NCBI GenBank assembly: GCA_905221605.1
Contig: CAJNDS010000127.1
Coordinates: 64,001 to 101,000, forward strand
DNA length: 37,000 nt
Reading direction: 5' to 3'
Source of the DNA: Symbiodinium natans
Taxonomy: Eukaryota; Sar; Dinophyceae; Suessiales; Symbiodiniaceae
Shown one piece after another: positions 28,937-37,000 of this stretch (positions are counted from its first letter, which is position 1; each line of letters starts with the position of its first letter). The notes under the pieces were generated by a model. That model saw nothing but the letters and a program-made list of their open reading frames with translations. It was not told where the DNA came from and did no database searches. The translations under genes were made by a program, and so were the position numbers.

Positions 28937-30954
28937 TTGGTTGGGTCTGTGCACTTTGAAGGCCGAATCTGCGAAGAGCTGCTTCGGTTATCTTCAGATG
29001 GCTTCCTTCGCTGCTTTACGCCCTATGATTGCGAAAAGCCACGAATCAGTGTGCATGCCGGTGAGATCTTGCAGATTGAAGCGCTGCCTGGGCCATGCCT
29101 TGGCCGATTTATGCTTTGGCAAGCCGGGCTCTCAATGTCTCGGGGGAAGATGTTAGGAGCATGTAGGAGCCACTGTGGCTCCATAGGCCAGTGTTGAAAG
29201 TGTAGCAGGATAGGTTCAGGTTTTGGGCACACCTTTTCCAGTATTCGCTCGGCACCCCATCTGTGCAGAAGTCTCACGCAACTACCCGGTCCTAGGTCCA
29301 CACGTTCCTGCGCGTCTTCGTCTTCTGCTGTGCAGACTCTGCCGAGCGGGAACAGTGGATCTCGAACTTGAGTCGCATGGTGGCACAGGTTGGCGGTGAC
29401 CATGCACCAGCTGAAGGTGCCAGCCAAAAGGACACAAAGTCAACCCCAGATCTTGGCTCTCCGCGAGAGCCACCATCACAAGAACCGCCGTCGCCGAAGA
29501 CGCCCGCAACCTGGAAAAGCGGGCGATCAAACCCAGTGGAAGTGTTTGGCTTATCTATCGCAAAAAAAGCCGCTGGCAGAGTCGCAGGCGGGGCCAGAAC
29601 CGGCTTGCGCGCGATTACGGGTGGACAGCGCGTGCCAAGTAAAGAGGCGATGTTGCTCATGGACTCCACAAGGGCCCGGCGCTGGGGCCACCGACGGCGA
29701 CTGGTCCTTAACGATCGCATCCTCGCAAGCTTGCCAGAAAAGCAGTTGGCACCCGACTTCTCAGCGTGTCTGCTGGAGAAAGCGCTAAGTTTGGGGGAAG
29801 CACCGGCAGGGGCCGACGTCACCGCCTTCCTGGATGCGACATGCCTCTTCAAGGCCAGATTGGCTTGCGTTCACACTTCAGTTGTTCATTCATTGCATGT
29901 GGTGTTGTCGGGTCGGAATATTGTATCTAGCCAATCTAGCCGCAATCTAGCCGCAATCTAGCCACCACACCGGAACTCCACGTGGGCCACTCCCCTGCAG
30001 GCCGTGAGCTTCCAAAATTGGACCGAGGCTGAGGTGTTGGCATTTTGGATCAACACTTATCACTGCATCCTCCTGCATGGCCTCCTCATCTTTGGGGCTC
30101 CGCAGTCCAAATCCGAGTTGAGCAATTTCCGAAACAGGGTCAGCTACTTGATCGGATCGCGGCCGATGAGCCTGCGCGAGATCGAAAGTGCCATGCTGCG
30201 TGTGCCCAAGACAGACCCGCAGGCTGCCAGGCAAGCTCGCGTGCGAGCGCGGCAGCTCCTGGGCTTTTGCCTCTGCCGCGGAAAGGCCGTCACCGACGTC
30301 ACTCAGCCAGACCCCAACTCTCCCTTCAGCAATCGCCAGTCAAAAGCCCAGAAGGAGCAAGATGCCAAGATGTGTTTGCCCAAGATGCCGCTTCCCAAGG
30401 GCCCATGGACCTATGACAAAATGCAAGCGTGTCTGTACATTGGAAGCCCTCCCGAAGTCTGGCTTCCACCGAAGCAGGACCTCCGAGTCGTACTGACTCT
30501 GAACCGAGGTACCTTGAGCTCCTTGTCTGCGGTTCCAATCGTCGAAGCTGGAAGCATTGACTCCCAGCTAAACGAAATGGCACACCAATTCGTCAGTACC
30601 TTCGTGGAGGTACAGCTTCGGGATGGAATTCCGCAGAAGGTGATGTTGCCGGTGTGGTGCCGAGCCCTTCTACAAGAGTTCAGGGATGACGAGGCCCAGT
30701 TGCTTTCTTTCATCTGGAAGTTCATGTCGAAGGAGGCGCCGCAGTTGCCGGACAAGAAGATTCAGCTCAAGTTCAAGAAGTTTCCCCAAGACTCGCGTCA
30801 ACGTGTTCAGTTCTTCAAGGCTATTCTTGGCGCCCAAGAGGCGAAACCAACTTCAGCCTTTTACGCTCTCGACAGCGCTGCGAAGGCGACGCTGTCATCA
30901 GCTGTCATGTGCAGAGTTGCTGCGAGCGCGCGGGACATCGGCGGTCATCATTGA
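28937..30954 (+). CDS. PH domain-DUF547 protein, at least three exons
   Basis: The three exons run from about 28937 to 29122, 29296-29853 and 30001-30954. The first two join as LWQ|VHTFLRVFVFCC across a 173-bp GC-AG intron and complete a PH domain: HFEGRICEELLRLSSDGFLR, then EILQIEALPG, then ADSAEREQWISNL with the conserved Trp. PH domains bind phosphoinositides or proteins at membranes. After a Pro/Ser-rich linker, exon 2 ends FLDATCLFK and joins AVSFQNWTEAEVLAFWINTY across a 147-bp GC-AG intron (GC at 29854). This forms the start of DUF547, with LAFWINTYHCILLHG, YLIGSRPMSLREIESAMLR and LRVVLTLNRGTLSS. DUF547 has no settled biochemical role. The true start lies upstream and is unresolved; more than 560 residues are seen. 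Confidence 0.75.
29854..30000 (+). other. GC-AG intron with AGGCC at both junctions
   Basis: 147 bp. Junctions are TTCAAG|GCCAGA and CTGCAG|GCCGTG. Inside, an AATCTAGCCGC-type unit is repeated about three times near 29929-29962. Confidence 0.7.
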
Positions 30955-32005
30955 AAATGTACTGGCTGCCAGGCGGCACACCTCACGCTGCTGACCAGAG
31001 TCTCGTCCTCAGGTCCTGTAGGATCTGTAAACACGTGCTCTGAGACTGAGAGCCGGATGATTGAAAAGCATGGCTGGATTTGTCACGCCCGTCCCAGGGC
31101 CAGAAGTCACATGCGCTGCAACCGACAGTCGCTGAACCTGAGCCGGAGCGTGATGATGAATTAAAGGCAGCTGAATGGGGCACGGGAGTCAACAATGTCC
31201 AACGTCAGGGAAGTCAGGTAGAGCTGCTGATTCCGAATTTCTGCCTCAAGTCGTGCTGTCCTGTGGAAGGGCTAAGGCAGATCATGCTTTCCGGCATGGT
31301 GTGCTGTAGAAGGGCTTTTGCTTTCAACGGCATGGGGCCAGAGTTGAGCAGCCTGGTCGATATTGTATTCGCTTCAAAGCTGGCTGGGGGCTCACACTCT
31401 ACCTGGGCAGTCATCACATCCACATGCTTTGTGGCTTGCGCAGTGCTCGGGCGGTGCTCTGGGGCAGTCAGGGGTCGTTTCTGCACGTGTGTGCGCATGC
31501 AAACGCACTGCGGGTGCATCGTGACACACGATCGTTCGAGGACTCGTCTCTTGAGGCTGTCATAGGTTGACCAGGATAACCATCTTGCGGCAGCACATCG
31601 AATGGCTATCACATGCATGCTCAACCTGGCGAATCTATGGCATAGGCTGTCTGTGCTCGTTCGGTGCCTGCTGCTCGTCCGTGTTTGTGCCCTTGTGCTT
31701 GCTTGAGTATTTGTGTGGCAGTTCCTGTAGCTCTTAAAGATGCCGAGAATGCACGAACACACAGCGGCTGCATAAGTTTAGTTGTTAAGTTTTAACTCAT
31801 GTCGACTCTGTCATGCCAGGATCTGAGCCTCATCTCTCTATGAGATTCTGAGCTGGATCGTAGGTCCTCTGCCGTGTAGACATTGCTGCCCTGAATTGGG
31901 GGGTCGCGAAGCCACACTCAGCGAGATCCTTGCGTGCAAAAGTGCGACTGCGGTGGAAGAGCTGCAGACATTAGATCATTAGATCCTTGACAATCGTGCT
32001 GTGTC
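30955..32005. other. Intergenic or 3' region, no clear gene
   Basis: A 161-codon + frame (31080-31565) and a 182-codon minus frame (31214-31762) overlap each other. Neither has a recognisable domain, and both are Cys/Arg-rich as expected from composition. I leave them uncalled. Confidence 0.35.
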
Positions 32006-32016
32006 ATCACTTTTGT

Positions 32017-32466
32017 TCAGCACGAGGCTCAGATGCAACAGGGATGTCCGGGCTTGATTCCGGTTAGCCGATCAGCTGCGCAGAGCATTCGTGAGGGCAG
32101 ATGGCAAAAGGCTTTATGGCTTCTAGGCCATCAAGGTGTCCTGGGACATCACGGTCTCCAACCAGACGGTGCGGCATGCAGCCTGGGAGTCAAGGCTTGC
32201 ACTGTTGGCGGGCACTGGGTGCTTGCCTAAGACGGCCCAAGATTGCAACAACATGTTCGCGGCCAAGAAACATCGACATTGCAACAACCGAGGTGAGGGC
32301 GGTGAGTTTGCTGTGTCAGACGCGTCGTCAATTGCAAGCCGCTTTTGATGCGATCCTGTGCAGCTCTGTGGTGGCCTCTTGTGGAAAAGGGTTAGCTTGG
32401 GAGCTCGTGTTGGACACCCTGGGCAACACCAAGCACTACGGCCTACAAATCAATGCGGGGAGCTGA
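32017..32466 (+). CDS. PPR-type repeat exons, upstream part (frame-disrupted)
   Basis: One frame gives SRSAAQSIREGRWQKALWLL, the W..AL.LL signature typical of dinoflagellate pentatricopeptide-like repeats. After a one-base frame offset near 32136 it continues SNQTVRHAAWESRLALLA. A third frame near 32330-32455 gives CSSVVASCGKGLAWELVLDT. PPR proteins bind organellar transcripts. The shifts could be unresolved introns or decay. It probably belongs with the exons at 34.9-37.0 kb. Confidence 0.45.
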
Positions 32467-32469
32467 GCC

Positions 32470-34860
32470 GTCATGGAGTCGCATAAGTCATTGCTCCCCG
32501 CCCCCCCTCAAAACGAACTTGAGGGGGGAGGTCACTCTCTGTGGGGCCTATTTGGGATTCTCCCCGAACTGACGGGGCATACTTCTCGAAATAGCCCCCG
32601 GAACTATAAATTTCAGGCCATTTCAGGGCACCATACATCCAAAGCCATTGTTGAGCTGAGCCATTGCGATTCGAGAGATAGAGCGAGAGGATATCAGAGA
32701 ATCCTCCCTCGAGTACCGACGCACCGCTGACTACCCCATATGGGGGTGCGCGGACTGGGCGGGGGCTTGGCCCTCAAGCCCCAAGAAACAAAGAAGCAAA
32801 AGAAACAAAGAAAGAAAGAACAAAGATTTGGATTCACAAACAGATTTGGATTCCTCATACGGGACTGTGAAGTCAAGTGAAATTCGCTTTGGACGGTAGC
32901 TTTGGCTCGATGATGGAAGTGTCCGGGCATGCCTTGGCTATCCAGGGCTTGCATTGAGCATTGCAGGGCCTGACAACAGCCCGGCATAGTATACCACAAC
33001 AAACATTCACTGGCTAGCGCAGGAGGGACTGGCAAATAAGGCTGCAAAAGGTTTTGCAGAGGCCGCAATTTCGTCTAGTGAGGGGGGGGGAGGGGGTCAC
33101 TCACTCCGCCCCATTAACTTTTTCTCTTATACTAATTTATACTAAACTTATGGGAGCCCTTGCCTGCGGCGTATTTCTAAGCTGAAAGGTTCTCCCGCAG
33201 AGCTCCCTCTATGCGTCACTAGGGAATCCGAGTCTATCGGCTGTATGAGGCTATATAAGGTTATGCAGAGGCCATCTCGTTGGGGGGGTCACTCGCTCTG
33301 CCCTATTAGCTTTCTCTTAAAGTACAGGAACCTTGATGAAACCATGCCTCAACATCAGGCTGATAAGAGTCTTGTGGCGTCACGGGGTCAGAAGCCACGA
33401 ACCCTCTGTTGCACATGTCTCAAACTAGATTGCGAGAGCGTCTCGCTTCACATGCAGGGCTTCCTGCAATTAGGAACTGCATGTGTTTTGAACTTAATTT
33501 CAGTGACATTGAAGCACGCATCATACCTTTGGAAGAGTCCCCCAGCCACCCAGGGGGGTCGGCCCATTCGGTTTGAGCGCACATGGGCTTTGTCGAATCA
33601 CAAGAAAAGGAGTCAGAGAGATTCTAACCCCCGCTTCCGTTTATCCCCTCGACAGACTTGTACAGCACTCGGCTACTTTTCTCGGAGTGAAAGGCAGTCC
33701 GTGGTCGCCAAGTCGATGCGAAAGCAATCAAGTTCAGCTTAGTAGGACTTGCTAAATCTAAGGTCCAGTATCCAGGATTGAGTTTCTTTCGAGTGTTCAC
33801 GAACGACGCCTGACATTTCTCGCAAGTTAAACAGGAAGCTGCGAGCAAATGCTTTTTGAGGGTGAACATGTTAATTCCATGTCGAATCACAATCTTTACC
33901 ACTCTTCACTGATGCATGAGATTTCGAAGATGTTCATCCGCTTTTGATGCATGTGAGCTAAAGGCAGGCCCGCAGATTTGCCATCGACATTTCCATTGGG
34001 GGAGTTGCTACATCACACAGGGGCATTTGGTCAGCATTGACGCCATGCAGTGACCGCTTCTTGCCAAGGCTATCACATGCAACTCGGCCATGGCTACGTG
34101 CGGTCGGCTAAACTTGTGGCGTCGTGGGCTTGTGGTCTGGCAGCAGGACAGCCTTTGCACGGCGTAAGCCGCCCTAAATACCACAAAGACTTGCCACTAG
34201 TTTGTCCAAATAGGCATCTTGAAAATCCCTATGTCAGCTAAATTCCACACAAAGCAAGAAAGAGCGACAGAGAGGGATGCGCTGGGGCGAAGTGATCCGA
34301 GAACTCTGGTCGCACAGGGGCTGAGTAAGGGGGATGCGGGGCCAGAGCAGCGTACGCGGGAGTGTATATGTTGGTGGCGTTGTGCTTGCCTTGGCCCCGT
34401 GCCTACTGGCCTGATCAGCAACATGCTTTGCGGAGCGCTTGCGTGAGGGTGTATGTGATCCCGCGCCCCTGCTGAGTTGCTGAGAACCCCAAATAGGGGG
34501 CGCGCACTGCGCTCCATCGAACACTGGGAGGACGTGCGTGTGCGTGTGTTGCGGATGCTCCTTAAAAACCATGTACTGTCCAAAGGTGTGGGAAGGCCTC
34601 CCGGGACTCCCGGCCCGTCCCCATGCCTAGCAGAAGTGGCCCGAACTGGGAGCGTGCACTGCGAAGGGCGCCCCGCGAAAGAAGGAAGAAAGGAAAGAAC
34701 GAGGATCTTGTAGCCACGGTTGCACTGCTTGGTACCTAGACTGATACTTCGCTTTGGATTTCTAGGTCTGAAGTTCTGGCTTGACTTCTTCACTCCATGC
34801 TCATGTGTGCAGATCCGCGCTTGTGGACTCCGACTTCTGGACACTAGTTTCATCGCGGCG
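32470..34860. other. Long stretch without resolvable exons (intron or intergenic)
   Basis: It holds a direct repeat pair near 33050 and 33260, an AAGAAACAAAGAA-type purine-rich run at about 32782-32823, and a G-run at 33082. A 165-codon + frame at 33245-33742 has no domain. Confidence 0.4.
33050..33319 (+). repeat. Imperfect direct repeat pair, about 60-80 bp
   Basis: Copy 1 at about 33050-33128 and copy 2 at about 33259-33319 share GGTTNTGCAGAGGCC, a G run, GGTCACTC, YTCYGCCC and ATTARCTTT with TCTCTTA in the same order. Confidence 0.65.
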
Positions 34861-34886
34861 CTGGTAGGTGCCTTTGCGGCACCTCT

Positions 34887-35522
34887 GTGGAAACAGGCGG
34901 AGCCGGGGGCACCAGTGATGTACTACGAGCATTACTTACAAAAGCTCCCGTTTTTACCCGTTGTACACGTGTGGCCAGTGTGTGGCGCAAAGAGGCCTTG
35001 CAGTGGCTTCGGCATGCTGGGCAGGAAGGATTCCGCAACTTAACAGGCACTAGCATCTTGAAAAGTTTGGCACCAAGATTCGGCAAACAGATGTCGAATG
35101 CTAACCATGTTGAATGTCCTGACCCAGGCAGGCAGGCTACCATTACGAATTGTGTGCTTGCTTCCTGTTCTGTTGCGTCTTCCTGGGAATGCTGCATGGG
35201 CTTACTTCGCTATGCCGATATCTATGGTTGGACCTCCGCAATTTCTAGCAGCAGCTGTGCTGGCGAATGGGAGGGAGCGCTGGAAGTGCTGACTGCAGCC
35301 TGCTATTCCCGCTTGCAACCGACGCTGGTAACTTTCAACGCTCTAGCTGGTGCGAGCGCTGACCTGGACAGCAGCTTTGCATTTCCTTGGCTTGTTGGGC
35401 TGACAGTTCTGGAGAGAGGCCAAGCTGACGTGTCTGGTCCGTTGTTTGAAAGAGTATCCCATGGCAAGAGTATCTGTAGATCAGAGTTCACTCAAGATCC
35501 AACGATGGATCTCCGTCGTTGA
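34887..35522 (+). CDS. PPR-like repeat exon(s)
   Basis: A 211-codon frame contains ASVWRKEALQWLRHAGQEGF, TNCVLASCSVASSWECCMGL, SSSSCAGEWEGALEVLTAAC and LQPTLVTFNALAGA. The roughly 35-residue spacing of W..AL..L helices and the LxPTxxTFNAL phrase are typical of pentatricopeptide-like proteins, which dinoflagellates have in large numbers for chloroplast and mitochondrial RNA processing. The frame starts without ATG, so upstream coding sequence is expected. The last 40 codons look less PPR-like and may already be intron. Confidence 0.6.
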   Translation: METGGAGGTSDVLRALLTKAPVFTRCTRVASVWRKEALQWLRHAGQEGFRNLTGTSILKSLAPRFGKQMSNANHVECPDPGRQATITNCVLASCSVASSWECCMGLLRYADIYGWTSAISSSSCAGEWEGALEVLTAACYSRLQPTLVTFNALAGASADLDSSFAFPWLVGLTVLERGQADVSGPLFERVSHGKSICRSEFTQDPTMDLRR

Positions 35523-35640
35523 GGAAACCTGATAATTTTAACGCTTCGCGACCCGCCTCGACCCGGCCCAGCGCATCCGCGTGAGCATGGTGATTCCGCA
35601 GCGCCCAAGTCGCTAGACCCCAAGCAATAAGGGTTGGGTT

Positions 35641-35915
35641 TACTGTAGGGTTTAGGGTTCCGGGTTTATGGTTTATGGTTTGGGGTTTAGGGTTGAGGGT
35701 TTGTTTAGGATTGAGGGCTTAGGGCTCAAGGTTCACGCTTTGGGGTTTAGGGTATTTTTGGGTTTAGGGTTCAAGAGGCGGTTCGGCTTGGATTGATCGT
35801 AGGGTTGAGCCAGGCCCCTCAGCGGGGGTAGGGGGGGGGGGGGGGGAAGGGGGGCAGGGGGGAAGGGGGGGGGAGGGGGGGGGTTTGTTGAGGGTTTAGG
35901 TTTAAGGTTTAATGC
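35641..35915 (+). repeat. Degenerate TTTAGGG telomere-like repeats
   Basis: At 35641-35775 the words GGTTTAGGGTT, GGTTTATGG, GGGTTGAGGG and variants follow one another, with another short block at 35888-35911. The orientation is opposite to the block at 21.3 kb. It lies in the presumed intron of the PPR gene. Confidence 0.75.
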
Positions 35916-36110
35916 ATTTAGATCATGCCTCCCCGACCGTGCTCACACAGTTGAGCCTCGAAAACCCGCCCACCAGTGGGTTTGGGCGGGGAGCACGGGG
36001 GGGGGGAGGGGGGGTGGGGGGGGGGGGGGGGGGGGTAGAGGGGGGCGGGTAGGAGGGGGGTAGGGGGCAGGGGTAGGAAGGGGGGGGGAGGGGGGGGTGG
36101 CAAAAGGGGG
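35826..36110 (+). repeat. G-tract array
   Basis: Two dense G-run blocks occur (about 35826-35885 and 35997-36103), with runs of 5-19 G separated by A, T or C. In RNA or single-stranded DNA this would be strongly G-quadruplex-prone. Confidence 0.9.
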
Positions 36111-36421
36111 CAATTGTGGTCCTGGCGCCTGCGGACCCCGGTTTCCTAGGGGGGGTACACATTTGAGGCAAAAAAAGGGTCCGAAATGAGGATTTGGAGG
36201 GGGGTGCCTGTTCTCACAACCTATACACCTCCGGCCCGAGGCCTCGGCGGGTTTGGCAGGATGTAGGTGATTCTCTCATCTCGTGGCAGTGGGGATCTCG
36301 TGTAATTTCTTTAGAAATTACTCGTATGAGTGCCCTGAGAACTTTTTTATACATGTGTAACAAACTATTCTTTCACACGCATGTGTGAAAAACTTCTCCT
36401 CTCAGCACGGGGAGTTCTGAG

Positions 36422-37000
36422 GCAAAGACTTACAGCTCCTTGATCTCCAGTGTCACCTGTGGACGAACTTGGCGTGAGGCTTCTGAGGTTTGGGATCGCG
36501 CAGTGACCAGCCGTGTTGAGGTGGATGTGGTGCTACATGGCGCAGCAGTGGCTTCGCTAGCAGCTGGTCTCCAATGGCAACGTGCACTGGAAGATGCAGC
36601 AGCAATCGTCAAACGCCGTGTTTTTAGCATGTCTGGTGCAGTCGCCAGCACTGTTCTGGGATCTTGCTTCCCGAATTGGCAGGTCGGCGATTGCGCATAG
36701 TTTTTTTGGGCTTTTCAACGTGTAAACAATTAGTTTCATATATTTTACCCAACTATTCAGCATATTTCAGCATGCTTTGCTGCAGGCTGCTTTGAGATTT
36801 TCATGCGTGTGCGCCACCGCTGATGTCGTCCTCAATGAGCAATGCATGTCAGCAACTTTGCGGACGCTTCACTTAGCCATGTCGTGGCATGTAGCATTGG
36901 CTCTTGTAGACCGTGCCAGTGCAGGAAATGCACAATTGGCAAATAGCTTTATGCAAACTCCTGCAGTAGAAGGTTTAGCCCGTTGCCTTGCAACGGCAAA
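36422..37000 (+). CDS. PPR-like exons, cut by the window edge
   Basis: Exon 36422-36682 (after TTCTGAG) and exon 36786 to beyond 37000 join in phase across a 103-bp GT-AG intron (TTGGCAG|GTCGGC...GCTGCAG|GCTGCT). The join creates PNWQAALRFSCVC, a PPR W..AL.F unit, which supports the model. Other units are TCGRTWREASEVWDRAV, AAGLQWQRALEDAAAIV and AMSWHVALALVDRASAG. This likely continues the gene from 34.9 kb across the G-rich intron and beyond the window. Confidence 0.65.
36683..36785 (+). other. GT-AG intron in the PPR gene
   Basis: 103 bp between coding segments in different frames, with an in-frame stop shortly after the donor and a T-rich 3' half ending TTTGCTGCAG. Confidence 0.65.

Noticed and set aside
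31080-31762. Overlapping 161-codon (+) and 182-codon (-) frames
   Set aside because: They are mutual shadows, without domains or splice logic linking them to neighbours.
32890-32915. Resemblance to the dinoflagellate spliced leader (GGTAGC..TTTGGCTC)
   Set aside because: The match is interrupted, lacks the CCATTTTGGCTCAAG core and has no downstream relic coding sequence.
33600-33690. tRNA-like structure on the minus strand: 7-bp AGAAAAG/CTTTTCT stem and a GGGGG-TTAGAAT-CTCTC T-arm-like hairpin
   Set aside because: Six extra bases separate the T-arm-like hairpin from the acceptor strand, the D-arm and anticodon arm do not fold, and the T-loop lacks TTC. It is at best a tRNA-derived relic.

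Overview
The window looks like nuclear DNA of a dinoflagellate, probably a Symbiodiniaceae-like or related lineage. The evidence for this is as follows. Every gene I could assemble lies on the + strand, as in dinoflagellate unidirectional gene clusters. The genes break into short exons whose introns start with GT, GC or possibly GA and end in AG, usually in an AG|G context. There is an endonuclease/reverse-transcriptase LINE with dinoflagellate-type coding sequence, PPR-type organellar RNA-binding repeats, and degenerate TTTAGGG telomere-like DNA. I see no bacterial operon structure, rRNA or convincing tRNA. All multi-exon models were built by eye from reading frame, splice sites and protein-family resemblance.

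Layout: 1-8 kb is mostly unassigned sequence with scattered exon-like helical segments, a GTC/ATC microsatellite (2.34 kb), a C-tract (4.16-4.27 kb), an AT-rich island (5.1-5.33 kb) and a 48-bp coding minirepeat (7.64-7.73 kb). From 8.27 to about 10.9 kb there are several TPR-repeat exons of one probable split gene. At 11.75-12.47 kb a six-exon gene with very short introns encodes a ClpS-like protease adaptor with a possible organelle-targeting leader. At 13.48-14.24 kb lies a strand-asymmetric array of a degenerate 10-bp repeat.

The 15.6-19.4 kb part is an apparently intact non-LTR retrotransposon (LINE). Its ORF1 and ORF2 lie in the same frame, separated by one TAG. From 19.4 to 25.5 kb the sequence is a repeat graveyard: decayed LINE ORF2 C-termini in both orientations, telomere-like blocks, a six-unit satellite, a 28-bp perfect inverted repeat, long G/C tracts and a 5-kb-separated inverted repeat pair.

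From 26.6 kb coding sequence returns: a DUF1769/UPF0590-like gene (two exons), a PH-DUF547 protein (at least three exons), then PPR-type exons from 32.0 kb to the window end. The predicted PPR gene is interrupted by repeats and by a large intron that contains TTTAGGG-like and G-tract DNA. The ClpS-like protein would act in chloroplast or mitochondrial N-degron proteolysis and the PPR protein in organellar RNA metabolism. Beyond both being potentially organellar, there is no evidence that the genes work as one system.
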